This document shows positions 27,257 through 36,613 of a stretch of DNA of 55,651 nt, one piece after another. The position numbers were made by a program, and so were the translations under genes. The notes below the pieces were generated by a model that was not told where the DNA came from, searched no databases, and saw nothing but the letters and a program-made list of their open reading frames with translations. The first letter of the stretch is position 1; each line of letters opens with the position of its first letter. The DNA is from Pseudomonadota bacterium (GTDB lineage: Bacteria; Chloroflexota; UBA6077; JAJPGT01): the NCBI GenBank assembly GCA_021325655.1, contig JAJPGT010000092.1, positions 1 to 55,651 of the forward strand, written 5' to 3'.

Positions 27257-28621
27257 CTACCAGCCGAGATACTTGCCGAGGCGCTCGTCCGGGAAGCGGC
27301 CCGCTTCGACGTCGCTGAGCGCGCGGTCCAGCTTGTCGATCCCCTCGTCCACGTCGGCGTGGCTGAGCGTTAGCGGCGGGGTGAACTCCAGTACGTTCGA
27401 GTACAGCCCGCCGTAGAACAGCAGCAGCCCGTTCTCGAAGCAACGGTAGACCGTCTTGGCCGTCTCCCTGGCGGCCGGCTCCTTGGTGGCCCGGTCGCGC
27501 ACCAGCTCCACCCCGAGGATGCAGCCCTGGCCGCGGACGTGGCCGATGAGCGGATGGCGGCTCTGCAGCTCCTTGAGGGCGTCCAGCAGGTAACGGCCGA
27601 GATCGGCCGCGCGCTGCACCAGGCCATCCGCCTCGATCACCTCCAGCGTCGCCAAGGCGGCGGCGCAGGCGACCGGGTTGCCCGCGGTGGAGTACATGTT
27701 GACCGCGGTGTAGGCATCGAGGATCTCCTTGCGCCCAACGACCGCGCTGAGCGGGATGCCGCCTCCGAGCGCCTTGCCGAGGGCGATCAGGTCCGGCGTC
27801 ACCCCCTCGTGCTCGAAGCCGAACCAGCGGCCGGTGCGGCCCATCCCGATCTTCACCTCGTCCAGCAGCAGCAGGATGCCGTGTCGGCGGCAGATCGCCT
27901 CCAGGCCCTTGAGGAAGCCCGGCGGGGGCACGACATCGCCGCTGTCGGCCTGGACGGCCTCGACGATGATCCCGCCGACCAGCTCGGGCGGGACAATGGT
28001 CTTGAAGAGATAGCCTTCCAGGTAGTCGAGCACCGCCTGGCCGATGGCCTCAGGGCTGGCACTGAACACCGGGCGGTACGGGTCGGGGTAAGGGATCTTC
28101 ACCACGTTGCCACTGGCGGGCAGTCGGGCAGTGGCAGTGTGGCCGGTCAGCGCGGCGGCGGTGCCGGTCATCCCGTGGTAGCCGCCGATGAAGGAGATCA
28201 GCTTCGGCCGCCCGGTCGCCAGCGGGACCATCTTCCCCAGCGTCTCACAGGCGTCCGACCCGCTCAGCCCGTACCAGACCTTTTTCTGGAAGTCGCCCGG
28301 GGCGAGACCCACCAGCCGCTCCGCCAGCCGGACACTCGGCTCGTTGAGCGCGGAGAGGGTGGTGGCAAAGGACGTCTCGCGGAACTGGCGCGCCACGGCT
28401 TCCACGACCTTCGGGTGGCCGTAGCCGACGGCAGCGACGGACCAGCCACTGGTGAAATCGAGGTATTCCTTCCCATCGACGTCCCATATGCGGTTGCCCT
28501 GCTGCCGCTGGACGACCAGCGGGAAGAAGCGCACCTTCATGCATTCGGCCAGCAGCCGCTCGTCCAGCGCCTCGATCTGGGCAGGGGTGAGCGCGCCCGG
28601 GTGCAGGCTGGAAGCGGTCAT
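27257..28621 (-). CDS. Class III aminotransferase (GABA/omega-amino-acid type)
   Basis: The 454-residue protein contains VWDVDGKEYLDF-like RIWDVDGKEYLDFTSGW, YGLSGSDACETLGKMV, FIGGYHGMTG, LLLLDEVKIGMGRTG, where Asp contacts the PLP pyridine N, and the PLP-lysine motif LIALGKALGGGIPLSAVVG. It should move an amino group from an omega-amino acid such as GABA or a diamine to a keto acid. The ATG at 28621 follows GGAAGGAG at six bases; the frame open upstream to 28783 is not needed. Next to liv genes and a gamma-glutamyl-type glutamine synthetase, a role in amine or GABA breakdown is plausible. Confidence 0.85.
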   Translation of the reverse strand: MTASSLHPGALTPAQIEALDERLLAECMKVRFFPLVVQRQQGNRIWDVDGKEYLDFTSGWSVAAVGYGHPKVVEAVARQFRETSFATTLSALNEPSVRLAERLVGLAPGDFQKKVWYGLSGSDACETLGKMVPLATGRPKLISFIGGYHGMTGTAAALTGHTATARLPASGNVVKIPYPDPYRPVFSASPEAIGQAVLDYLEGYLFKTIVPPELVGGIIVEAVQADSGDVVPPPGFLKGLEAICRRHGILLLLDEVKIGMGRTGRWFGFEHEGVTPDLIALGKALGGGIPLSAVVGRKEILDAYTAVNMYSTAGNPVACAAALATLEVIEADGLVQRAADLGRYLLDALKELQSRHPLIGHVRGQGCILGVELVRDRATKEPAARETAKTVYRCFENGLLLFYGGLYSNVLEFTPPLTLSHADVDEGIDKLDRALSDVEAGRFPDERLGKYLGW

Positions 28622-28702
28622 CGTCAGCTCCTTCCAGGCGACCTGTGCTCGATGTGCAGCCTGTCGCGGCGGTCGAGCACAGCACAGCGAGCTCAGCGCG
28701 CC

Positions 28703-28728
28703 GGGGCCGCTACGTGGCGACCCCGGCC
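28703..28728 (-). terminator. Weak hairpin after livK
   Basis: CCGGGG (28703-28708) and CCCCGG (28723-28728) can pair 21 bases past the livK stop, with further internal pairing. There is no T-run. It may separate the liv operon from the aminotransferase gene. Confidence 0.35.
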
Positions 28729-28748
28729 AGAGAGCACGCCGAAATCTC

Positions 28749-30185
28749 CTATGGCGCCGGAACCTTCTCCGGGACCACGACATCGAGCAGGTTGAACTTG
28801 CCGTCCTTGACCTGGATCAGCGCGACGGACTTGGACGGGATGCGCTCGCCGGGCTTGTAGCTGATGGTGCCCGAGGCACCCTTGAAGTTCTGTGTCTGGG
28901 CCAGTGCGTCGCGGATCGCCTTCGGGTCGTCCGACCCGGCGCGCTTGATTGCGTCGGCCATCATGTTCACCGAGTCGTAGCCGAGCGCGGCGAACACGGT
29001 GTCCGGCGGCCCGCCGTACTCCTTGGCGTAGGCATCGCTGAACGCCTTGGCGGTCGGATCGTCGCCGTACACGCCGAGGTGAGTCGAGAAGTAGACGTTG
29101 TTCGAGCGCTCCGGGCCGGCCACCTGGACCAGCAACGGAGTGTCGTAGCCGTCGCCGCCGACGATCGGCTGGTTGACACCCTGGTCCCGCGCCTGCTTGA
29201 TGATCGTCCCGATGTCATCCGGCATCGCCGAGATGTAGACGAAGTCCGGGGCCGGGTTCAGGCTCTTGATCTTGGTGAACTGGGCGGAGTAGTCCTTGTC
29301 GCCGGTCTGATAAGTGTCTTCGCCCAGCAGGTTGCCGCCCAGCTCGGTGTAGCGCTCCTTGAAGTACTTGGCCAGGAAGCGGGTGTATTCCTGCGCCTTG
29401 TCCATCAGCAGATAGCCGTTCTTCCAACCATTCTTCTTGTAGGCGAACTCGGCGCCGGCTGCCGCCTGGACGTTGTCGCCGAACGGCGCCATGAAGATGT
29501 AGTCCCCAATGCTGGGGATAACCGGCGCGGTGGCGCCGACGGTGAGGAATGGGATGCCGGCCTGCTGGAAGATCGGCCCGATCGGGAGCACGTACTGGGT
29601 GTCCGTCAGACCAACCACCGCCTTGACCTTGTCCGACTCGACCAGCCGAGTGGCGGCGTTGGTGGCGGCGGTGACGTCGGTCTTGCCGTCGTAGACAACC
29701 GCTTCGAGCTTCTTGCCGTTGACTCCGCCTTTAGCGTTGATCTCCTTGAGCGCGAGCTGGCTCCCCTTCAGCGCCGGCTCGTCGATGGACGAGAGCGCCC
29801 CGGTGACGTTGTAGAGCAGCCCGATCTTGATCGTTCCGCCGGCCGCCGCGGCCGGGGCGCTGGTCGCCGCCGCGGCGGTGGTCGGCGCGGCGGCGGCCGC
29901 GGTGGGAGCGGCGGCGCGCGTCGCGGCTGGGGCCGCCGTCGCTGCGGCCGGGGCGGTGGCTGCCGCCGCAGGGGCTGCGGTGGTGGCAGCGGCAGGGGCG
30001 GTGGGAGCAGCCGCGGCGGGCGCGGTGGTGGGCGCGGCCGCCGGAGCTTTGGTGGGAGCAGCCGCGGCCGGGGCCGTGGTCGGGGCCACCGCCGGGGCAC
30101 TGGTCGGAGCGGCGGCCGGGGCGGCGCAGGCGCTGGCGAGCAGCGCCAGCGCAAGCAGCGCGCTCAGGAACGCGGACGTGCGCAT
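28749..30185 (-). CDS. livK: Branched-chain amino-acid ABC transporter, substrate-binding lipoprotein
   Basis: From the ATG at 30185 (ribosome binding site GGAGGAG) the protein has 478 residues. The signal peptide ends with the lipobox LASAC, making Cys20 the lipidated residue. It is followed by about 95 residues built almost only of Ala, Pro and Thr, with three Lys/Arg. The type I periplasmic-binding domain then begins IKIGLLYNVTGALSSIDEP and includes VVYDGKTDVTAATNAATRLVE and VGLTDTQYVLPIGPIFQQAG. It captures branched-chain amino acids or related solutes for LivHMGF. The long linker would tether the domain far from the membrane. The gene is last in the liv operon. Confidence 0.9.
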   Translation of the reverse strand: MRTSAFLSALLALALLASACAAPAAAPTSAPAVAPTTAPAAAAPTKAPAAAPTTAPAAAAPTAPAAATTAAPAAAATAPAAATAAPAATRAAAPTAAAAAPTTAAAATSAPAAAAGGTIKIGLLYNVTGALSSIDEPALKGSQLALKEINAKGGVNGKKLEAVVYDGKTDVTAATNAATRLVESDKVKAVVGLTDTQYVLPIGPIFQQAGIPFLTVGATAPVIPSIGDYIFMAPFGDNVQAAAGAEFAYKKNGWKNGYLLMDKAQEYTRFLAKYFKERYTELGGNLLGEDTYQTGDKDYSAQFTKIKSLNPAPDFVYISAMPDDIGTIIKQARDQGVNQPIVGGDGYDTPLLVQVAGPERSNNVYFSTHLGVYGDDPTAKAFSDAYAKEYGGPPDTVFAALGYDSVNMMADAIKRAGSDDPKAIRDALAQTQNFKGASGTISYKPGERIPSKSVALIQVKDGKFNLLDVVVPEKVPAP

Positions 30186-30370
30186 ACGGGTTCTCCTCCG
30201 TCGTTCGTCAAACGTCGCCCGAGTCCGGTTTGGACCTGGAACGGGCGCAACACCGGGGCAGTGGGCCAGGGCGAGGGCGCCAGTGCTCGGGCGGCGAGGT
30301 CCGCGCCGAGACCAGACCCGAGCCAGCGAGAGGCGTGCGGTACCTGGCAGGATCACCTCCTCGACGATCT
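30186..30370. other. Gap between livM and livK
   Basis: This 185-base region lies between two same-strand liv genes and holds no recognisable gene. It is long enough for an internal promoter that would let the binding protein be made in excess of the permease, a common need in ABC operons. No clear -35/-10 pair was identified. Confidence 0.3.
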
Positions 30371-31495
30371 TTACCCGGTCGGCGAGCGGGTGGGGTTCGA
30401 GACGTCTGACGCCACGGCATCGGACACAGCGGCGGCGCGGCCGCGCGCCAGCGCGACAGAGCCGCGCGGGACGAACAGCGGCAGCTCGCGGTCGCCCATC
30501 AGCCCCTGGCGGCGGAAGATCATCACCAGCACGAACGCCACCGCCAGGATGATCTGGCTAAGCCCGAACAGCGGTGGGAGCTGCACGAAGCCGAGGTCCA
30601 GCCCGCCCTCGACGCCGCGCAGCAGCTCCGGGATCAGCGTCAGCAGGAAGGCCCCGATCACCGCCCCGGTGACGCTGCCCATCCCGCCGACGATCACCAT
30701 GATGATGATCTGAAAGGTATAGGTGAAGTAGAACGCGGTCGGGGACAGAGCGGTTAGCAGGTGTGCCCAGAGCGCCCCGGCCAGGGCGCTGAAGAAGGCG
30801 CCGATGACGAATGCCAGCAGGCGGGTACGCAGGATGTCCACCCCCATCCCTTGCGCTGCGACCAGGTTCTCCCGCTGGGCCAGCATCGCCCGACCATAGG
30901 GTGAGCGCAGCAGGCGCCAGGCGACGTAGACGGCGATCGCCACCACCGCGTACACCAGCCAGACGTTGGTGTAGCGCGGAATGCCACCGAGCGGCCGGGC
31001 CCCCTTGGTGACACCCTCCAGATTCACCAGCACCGCGTTGACGATCACCAGAAAGCCCATCGTGGCGACCGCCACGTAGTGGCCGCTGAGCCGCATCAGC
31101 GGGATGCCGACCAGCGCCGCGACGAGCGCCGCCAGAAGGCCCCCGGCCATTCCGCCGATCAGCAGCGCGACCGGGGCTGGCAGGTGGCTCAGATCCAGCG
31201 TGGCGATCACGGGCGGAAGGTCCGGCAGCAGCGCCGGGTTCTTGAGCCCCGGCGGAAGCGTGAGCAGCGCCGAGGTGTAGGCGCCGATCGCCATGAAGCC
31301 GATCTGGCCGAGCGAGAAGACCCCAGTGAAGCCGCTGCTGACGTTCAGCCCGACCGCGAGGATCATGTTGATCCCGATCAGCTCGATGATCCGAACGTAG
31401 TAGTCGTTCTCCAGCAGGCTGGTCCCGAACAGCAGCAGGACCAGCAGCGCGACAAGCGCCAGGCCGGTGACGAACTGGGCGCGTCCTTGCGACAC
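30371..31495 (-). CDS. livM: Branched-chain amino-acid ABC transporter permease LivM
   Basis: This 374-residue permease has about nine to ten helices and the LivM/BPD_transp_2 pattern NMILAVGLNVSSGFTGVFSLGQ, IGFMAIGAYTSALL and VGGMGSVTGAVIGAFLLTLIPE. The chosen GTG at 31495 lies 4 bases after the livH stop and has GAGGGGG upstream; the frame is open upstream to 31528, which would overlap livH. It forms the membrane channel with LivH. Confidence 0.9.
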   Translation of the reverse strand: MSQGRAQFVTGLALVALLVLLLFGTSLLENDYYVRIIELIGINMILAVGLNVSSGFTGVFSLGQIGFMAIGAYTSALLTLPPGLKNPALLPDLPPVIATLDLSHLPAPVALLIGGMAGGLLAALVAALVGIPLMRLSGHYVAVATMGFLVIVNAVLVNLEGVTKGARPLGGIPRYTNVWLVYAVVAIAVYVAWRLLRSPYGRAMLAQRENLVAAQGMGVDILRTRLLAFVIGAFFSALAGALWAHLLTALSPTAFYFTYTFQIIIMVIVGGMGSVTGAVIGAFLLTLIPELLRGVEGGLDLGFVQLPPLFGLSQIILAVAFVLVMIFRRQGLMGDRELPLFVPRGSVALARGRAAAVSDAVASDVSNPTRSPTG

Positions 31496-31499
31496 GGCC

Positions 31500-32390
31500 C
31501 TACACCCCCTCTCGCTCGCTGGAGCCAAGGATGCCTTGCGGCCGAACCAGCAGCACCACGATCAGCAGTGCGAACACGATCGCGTCGCGGTAGCCGGTCG
31601 TTCCGGCCGGGAGCCAGGAGGCCAGGAAGATCTCCAGGAAGCCGAGCACGTAGGCGCCGAGCACCGCGCCCGGGATGCTCCCGAAGCCGCCGATGACGGT
31701 CGCTACGAACGCCTTGAGCACCGGGATGAAGCCCATGATCGGGTCGATGCGGCCGATTCGCACCCCCCAGAGCACCCCAGCCACCGCGGCCATGCCGGCC
31801 CCGACGACGAAGGCGGTGGTGATCACCCGGTTGATGTTGATCCCAACGAGCTGCGCCGCGAGCAGGTTTTCCGCAGTGGCGCGCATCGAGACGCCGAGCA
31901 TGGTGCGGGTGACGAACAGGGTGAACAGCACCAGCAGCACCAGCGCCGCCACCATAATAAACAGGTCGATCGTGGACACGCCGACACCGCCTCCGAGCTG
32001 CAGCCGCTGGTCCAGGAACTCCGGCCCCTTGAACGGCTTGGTCTCCCCGCCGTAGGTCAGGATGACCGAGTTCTGCAGGAAGATCGACACCGCCAGCGAG
32101 GTGAGCAGCAGGGTTACGTCGGGCGCTCCCCGCAAGGGACGGTAGGCGAGCCGCTCCATCAGGATGCCGACCCCGGCGGTGAGCACCACCGCGAGTACGG
32201 CCGCGAGGCCGAACGGCAGGCCCGCCTTCACCAGCGCAAAGGTGAAGAAGGGGCCAACCATCAGGAGCTCGCCGTGGGCGAAGTTGATCAGCCGCAGGAT
32301 GCCGAAGATCAGCGCCAGACCGATCGCCATCAGCGCGTAGATGCTACCGAGCATGAGCCCGTTGATAAACTGCTGCGCGATGAACGCCAT
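31500..32390 (-). CDS. livH: Branched-chain amino-acid ABC transporter permease LivH
   Basis: This 296-residue membrane protein starts MAFIAQQFINGLMLGSIYAL and shows the LivH hallmarks ALGLALIFGILRLINFAHGE, with the coupling motif MRATAENLLAAQLVGIN and the loop IGGFGSIPGAVLGAYVLG. It pairs with LivM. It begins 3 bases after the livF stop, so translation is coupled. Confidence 0.92.
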   Translation of the reverse strand: MAFIAQQFINGLMLGSIYALMAIGLALIFGILRLINFAHGELLMVGPFFTFALVKAGLPFGLAAVLAVVLTAGVGILMERLAYRPLRGAPDVTLLLTSLAVSIFLQNSVILTYGGETKPFKGPEFLDQRLQLGGGVGVSTIDLFIMVAALVLLVLFTLFVTRTMLGVSMRATAENLLAAQLVGININRVITTAFVVGAGMAAVAGVLWGVRIGRIDPIMGFIPVLKAFVATVIGGFGSIPGAVLGAYVLGFLEIFLASWLPAGTTGYRDAIVFALLIVVLLVRPQGILGSSEREGV

Positions 32391-32393
32391 CCC

Positions 32394-33098
32394 CTAGCCT
32401 CCCAGGTAGGCCCGCTCGACGTCCGCGTTCGCCGCCAGCTCCGCGGCCGGACCGCTCAGCTTGATCCGCCCGGTCTCCATTACGTAGGCGCGGTCGGCCA
32501 CCTCCAGCGCCATGTGCGCGTTCTGTTCGACCAGCAGGATGGTGCTTCCCTCCTCCTTGAGCCGGGCAATCACCTCGAAGATGCGATCGACCATCAGCGG
32601 CGCCAGCCCGAGCGAGGGCTCGTCAAGCAGCAGCAGCCGCGGTCGAGCCATCAGCGCCCGGCCGATGGCGAGCATCTGCTGCTCGCCACCACTCAGCGTC
32701 CCGGCCTTCTGTGTGGAGCGCTCCTTGAGCCGGGGAAACAGCGTGTAGACCCGCTCCAGGTCGGCGTCGATCTCCGCCGGATCGCGGCGCTGGACCGCCC
32801 CCAGGCGCAGGTTCTCGGCCACGGTCAGCCCGCTGAAGACCTGCCGCCCCTCCGGGCTGTGGGCGATTCCGAGCCCAACGATGTCATAGGGGGAAAGCTT
32901 CGTCAGCTCTTTGCCGTCGAAGCGGATGCTGCCCGAGCGAGGGCGAAGGATGCCGGAGATGGTCCGCAGTGTGGTGGTCTTGCCGGCCCCGTTGGCGCCA
33001 ATGATCGCCAGCAGCTCCCCCTGGCGCACCTCCAGGGAGATCCCCTTGAGCGCCTGAATGCCGCCGTAGTAGACGGAGAGATCCTGCACCTGGAGCAT
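32394..33098 (-). CDS. livF: Branched-chain amino-acid ABC transporter ATPase LivF
   Basis: The 234-residue ATPase has Walker A GANGAGKTT, signature LSGGEQQMLAIGRAL and Walker B LLLDEPSLGLAP, the LivF pattern, with a C-terminal YVMETGRIKLSG. The ATG at 33098 matches the family start LQVQDLSVYYGG; an upstream start at 33119 would overlap livG. It drives transport together with LivG. Confidence 0.92.
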   Translation of the reverse strand: MLQVQDLSVYYGGIQALKGISLEVRQGELLAIIGANGAGKTTTLRTISGILRPRSGSIRFDGKELTKLSPYDIVGLGIAHSPEGRQVFSGLTVAENLRLGAVQRRDPAEIDADLERVYTLFPRLKERSTQKAGTLSGGEQQMLAIGRALMARPRLLLLDEPSLGLAPLMVDRIFEVIARLKEEGSTILLVEQNAHMALEVADRAYVMETGRIKLSGPAAELAANADVERAYLGG

Positions 33099-33105
33099 CC
33101 TCGCG

Positions 33106-33960
33106 CTACCCCTCCCCACGCCCGGCCGCCCGGCGGCCGCTCTCCGCGCGGTTGCGCGTCCCGAGGTATGCCTCGATCACCGCCGGGTCGTTGCGTACCT
33201 GTTCGGGGCTGCCCTCGCAGATTGTCTGGCCGTAGTTCAGCACCTGGATGCGGTCGCACAGCCGCATGATCAGGCTCATGTCGTGCTCAACGACGATGAT
33301 GGTCAGCCCGTAGCGCTCGTGAATCCCGCGGATGAAGCCGAGCAGCTCCGTGGTCTCCTGCGGGTTCATTCCCGCGGCTGGCTCGTCCAGCAGCAGCACT
33401 TTGGGATCGAGCGCCAGCGCCCGGGCGATCTCCACCTTGCGCTGATAGCCGTAGGGCAGCGAGGCGGCCGGCAGGGCATGCAGATCGGCCAGCCCGAGGT
33501 CGTCCAGGTGCTGCATCGCCTTGCGTTCCAGTTCCTGCTCCTTGCGAGAGAAGCTGGGCAGGGACAGGATCGTCTCCCAGAAGCCGGCCGTGCCGTGGAG
33601 CTGCTGGGCGACCTTCACGTTGTCCAGCACCGAGAGCTTGCCGAACAGGCGGATAGTCTGGAAGGTACGGGCGATCCCGCGCCGGGCGACCCGGTCTGGC
33701 CGCATCCCGGTGATGTCCTCACCGAGGAGCTCGATTCGACCGGTGGTGGGACGGAGGAAGCCGGTGATGACGTTGAACAGAGTAGTCTTGCCCGCGCCGT
33801 TCGGGCCGATGACGCCGAGGATCTCGCCCCGACGCAACTCCAGGTTGTACTCGGACAGCGCCAGCAGTCCGCGAAAGCGGCGGGACACCCCGACGGCACG
33901 GAGCAGCGTACCGTCGGTTCTTCCCTCCTGCCCGCGAGCGTCGACGAGGCTGGTCGTCAT
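33106..33960 (-). CDS. livG: Branched-chain amino-acid ABC transporter ATPase LivG
   Basis: The 284-residue ATPase has Walker A GPNGAGKTT, a LivG-type insertion (ARTFQTIRLFGKLSVLDNVKV), PYGYQRKVEIARAL as signature, Walker B LLLDEPAAGMNP and switch His in VVEHDMSLIM. It is the first gene of livGFHMK. On the minus strand TAGAAT lies about 12 bases before its ATG, which could be a -10 element giving a very short leader, but no matching -35 is clear. Confidence 0.92.
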   Translation of the reverse strand: MTTSLVDARGQEGRTDGTLLRAVGVSRRFRGLLALSEYNLELRRGEILGVIGPNGAGKTTLFNVITGFLRPTTGRIELLGEDITGMRPDRVARRGIARTFQTIRLFGKLSVLDNVKVAQQLHGTAGFWETILSLPSFSRKEQELERKAMQHLDDLGLADLHALPAASLPYGYQRKVEIARALALDPKVLLLDEPAAGMNPQETTELLGFIRGIHERYGLTIIVVEHDMSLIMRLCDRIQVLNYGQTICEGSPEQVRNDPAVIEAYLGTRNRAESGRRAAGRGEG

Positions 33961-33998
33961 GGCGTGAAAATTATTCTAGGCCAGCCACCGGCCACCCG

Positions 33999-35138
33999 CT
34001 ATTCCAGCCCGTAGAGCTGGCGGGCGGTCCCGCGCAGCACCTGCTCCGCGGCGCGCTCTGCCTGCTCGGCCCGCAGCACGCCGTCGCTCTGCATCTCGCC
34101 CAGCACCTTGCCCAGGACCGCCCGGATGCGCTTGGCGCCAAGGAAATAGTGCTCCGGGATGGAGTACGAATCGGTTGCCACCATCAGCTTGCTGAACGGG
34201 GCAGCGTCGAAGGCGGCACGGGTGAACTGCACCATCTCTCGGTAGGCCAAGTGCGGCACTTCGGGCGAGACGTCCATGTAGACGTGGGGATAGACGATCG
34301 TCAGGAAGGCCGCCTCGCGCACGTAGGGCCAGCTTTCGTGGATCAGGACGACGGGCGCGCCCCAGTAGCGCCGCTCCTCCAGGATGCTGCGGAGACATAG
34401 CGGGTTGCCGAGGCGCAGGTCCTCGTCGGTATCGCCGTACCCGGTGTGGAACTGGATCGGCAGACCCTGGCGGGCGAGCTGCTCCAGCGCCAGGTGCAGC
34501 GTGTAGTCCAGCAGCCGCTTGTCGGCGATCCGCACCGCCCCCTGGCGGTTCGCCGTCTCCTTCAGCGCTGCGAACGCCTCGCGGGCCGCGGCTTCGTCCG
34601 GCCGGCCGATCTCCAGCCCACCGCGGTAGGCGGCGATGCTCTTGGCACCCACAACCCCGCGCTCGCGCAGCGTGGCCAGCTCGTGGCGATAGCGCTCGAT
34701 GAAGTCGTCGAAGCGGCTCGACTCCGGCAGGAGCTGCTGCTGCCGCAGCTCCAGCCGGTGCAGCCAGCCAACCCCGCAGCGCCCCAGCTCCCCCATCCGC
34801 TCTCGCGGGACGCCGCGCTCCGGCCCCGGGACACCGTCGTCCAGCAGTAGCGTGTCGTAGTGGGACTTGCGGAGGAGTCGGGCGCTGAGCCCATCGCCGC
34901 GGTGGGTGTTGTGATACTCCAGCACCGCCTGCTCATCGGGATAGCAGCCAAACTCTTCGGCAAGCTGGTTCATGGACCACTGGTAGTAGGCCATGTGCAG
35001 GACGTGGTCGCGCCCGAGCGCCGGCTCCAGCGCCTCGGTCCAGAACATGCGCCAGGTCAACAGGTCGAACGGCCCTTGATCCCTGGCCAGGGCGTGGCAA
35101 TGGTTGTCGACGATGGGAACCGTGCTCAGGTCCAGCAT
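33999..35138 (-). CDS. Amidohydrolase of the FluG/glutamine-synthetase-linked type
   Basis: The 379-residue protein starts IVDNHCHALARD, with the HxH metal motif at strand 1. It includes LPIQFHTGYGD and VVLIHESWPYVREA as further metal-ligand His positions and VATDSYSIPEHYF with the catalytic Asp. This matches the TIM-barrel amidohydrolase that is fused to a glutamine-synthetase-like domain in fungal FluG and sits beside such a gene in many bacteria. Here it lies 86 bases downstream of the GS-like gene, so the pair is a split FluG. It may hydrolyse the gamma-glutamyl amide that the GS-like enzyme makes, or another amide. Confidence 0.8.
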   Translation of the reverse strand: MLDLSTVPIVDNHCHALARDQGPFDLLTWRMFWTEALEPALGRDHVLHMAYYQWSMNQLAEEFGCYPDEQAVLEYHNTHRGDGLSARLLRKSHYDTLLLDDGVPGPERGVPRERMGELGRCGVGWLHRLELRQQQLLPESSRFDDFIERYRHELATLRERGVVGAKSIAAYRGGLEIGRPDEAAAREAFAALKETANRQGAVRIADKRLLDYTLHLALEQLARQGLPIQFHTGYGDTDEDLRLGNPLCLRSILEERRYWGAPVVLIHESWPYVREAAFLTIVYPHVYMDVSPEVPHLAYREMVQFTRAAFDAAPFSKLMVATDSYSIPEHYFLGAKRIRAVLGKVLGEMQSDGVLRAEQAERAAEQVLRGTARQLYGLE

Positions 35139-35163
35139 CGGGCGATGCTCCCGTCAGTCAGTC

Positions 35164-35222
35164 GTCCACCCGCGCCGGGTGGACGGCTTGCGGCGGAGAG
35201 GCCATTCCTCTCCGCCGCAAGC
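35164..35222 (-). terminator. Double hairpin after the glutamine-synthetase-like gene
   Basis: Two perfect stems lie back to back. Next to the stop, a 16-bp stem (arms 35186-35201 and 35207-35222, loop CCATT) is followed on the minus strand by an 8-bp stem GTCCACCC/GGGTGGAC (35164-35184). They probably attenuate read-through into the amidohydrolase gene. Confidence 0.65.
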
Positions 35223-35224
35223 GG

Positions 35225-36583
35225 CTAGAACACGTCGAAGTGCGCCTTGAACTCGAACTCCTCGTCGTTGTGCTCGAACGCCTCGCACTCCGCGAGCTTC
35301 ACCTGCTGGTAGGCGCGCCACATCAGCTCTGGCATCAGCTCCTTGAAGAGCGGGTCGGCGCGGAAGGCGCTGACCGCCTCGCGCAAGCTGGATGGTACCG
35401 CGGTGATCCCGCGCCGGTCGCGCTCCGACTCCGGCAGGTCGGCCGGGTCCGTCGCGCACGGCTCGCCGGGATCGATCTCGTTCTCGATCCCGTCCAATCC
35501 GGCGGCGATCATCGCCCCGAGAGAGAGGTACGGGTTGGAAGAAGAGTCGGATGCCTTGATCTCGATGTTGCTGGTCGCCATCTCGCGGCCCCAGAAGGGC
35601 GAGGCGACGCGCACCGCCGCCTGGCGGTTGTCAAAGCCCCAGGCCCGGTAGGCCGTGGCCCAGGCACGTGGCTGCAAGCGCCGGTAGGAGTTGTAGCTGG
35701 GGCAGGTGAGCGCCACCAGGGCGTCCAGATGCTTCAGCAGGCCGCCGACGAAGTAGCGGCCGAGCTGGCTGAACGCCCCTTCAGCATTCGGGTCGTACAT
35801 CAGGTTCTTGTTGGTCTTCTCGTCCCACAGGCTCATGTGGACGTGCGCCCCGCTCCCGAACGTCCAGGGGAACGGCTTGGGGGCGAAGCTGGCGCGCAGG
35901 CCGTATTTCAGCGCCACGGCCCGGGCGGCGTTGCGCAGCTTCATCTGGTTGTCGGCAGCTCGCAGCGCTGGGGCGTGGCGGATGGAGATCTCCTCCTGGG
36001 CCGGGCCACCCTCGTGGTAGACCATCTCCGGCATCATTCCCATCGCCCGCAGAGTGCGGGTCATCTCCGTCAGGTACTCGCCCTGGTAGTCGAACCCGGT
36101 CTCGTGGTAGATCCCGCTGTCGTCCGCTGGCTCCCACCGGCCGGTCTGCGGATTCTGCCGGCAGAGGTAGAACTCGTCCTCGAACGCCGCCTGCACTCGG
36201 ATACCATGCTTCTCCGAGGCGCGCTGGATGATCCGCTTGAGCCAGGTGCGCGTGCAGGCATCGTACGGCTGGCCGTTGGACTCCACCAGGTCGCAGCACA
36301 TACTGGCGTGGCTGGGCAGCCAGGGCAGGATGGTGAATGTCTCCGGGTCGGGCATCATCCGCAGCTCGCCGACTGGCTCCATCCCCTCGATCGGCACCAC
36401 GGTGTTCACCAGCGTGAAGGCCATCTGCGCCTTGGTGAGGTTGATCCCGTGGCTCAGTCGGTTGGCCAGGTCATCCACACTGGTAATCTTCCCGCGCTGC
36501 ACCCCGGTGAAGTCGCAGTACATGAAGCGGATTAGCTCAACCCCTTCCGTCCGAGCGGTATTGAGCACATCCTGCGCGTTCAC
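35225..36583 (-). CDS. Glutamine-synthetase-like gamma-glutamyl ligase
   Basis: The 452-residue protein has the GS beta-grasp N-terminus (VELIRFMYCDFTGVQRGK) and the catalytic segments EDEFYL, EEISIRHAPALRAADN, GSGAHVHMSLW, RRLQPRAWA, NRQAAVRV and NIEIKASDSSSNPYL. It is nearer to GlnA-type gamma-glutamyl-amine or -polyamine ligases (PuuA, GlnT, FluG) than to housekeeping GlnA. The usual adenylylation tyrosine region is not evident. The GTG start follows GAGGGGG. With the amidohydrolase, class III aminotransferase and gamma-glutamyltransferase around it, gamma-glutamyl-linked amine use is the leading idea. Confidence 0.85.
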   Translation of the reverse strand: MNAQDVLNTARTEGVELIRFMYCDFTGVQRGKITSVDDLANRLSHGINLTKAQMAFTLVNTVVPIEGMEPVGELRMMPDPETFTILPWLPSHASMCCDLVESNGQPYDACTRTWLKRIIQRASEKHGIRVQAAFEDEFYLCRQNPQTGRWEPADDSGIYHETGFDYQGEYLTEMTRTLRAMGMMPEMVYHEGGPAQEEISIRHAPALRAADNQMKLRNAARAVALKYGLRASFAPKPFPWTFGSGAHVHMSLWDEKTNKNLMYDPNAEGAFSQLGRYFVGGLLKHLDALVALTCPSYNSYRRLQPRAWATAYRAWGFDNRQAAVRVASPFWGREMATSNIEIKASDSSSNPYLSLGAMIAAGLDGIENEIDPGEPCATDPADLPESERDRRGITAVPSSLREAVSAFRADPLFKELMPELMWRAYQQVKLAECEAFEHNDEEFEFKAHFDVF

Positions 36584-36613
36584 GGAAACCCCCTCGTCCT
36601 GGACTGTGACGGG

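Noticed and set aside
28452..30713. 753-codon plus-strand frame with long Gly/Arg-rich run
   Set aside because: The Gly/Arg run is the reverse reading of the LivK Ala/Pro/Thr linker.
31467..33269. 600-codon plus-strand open frame
   Set aside because: Antisense to livH, livF and part of livG, with no recognisable domain.
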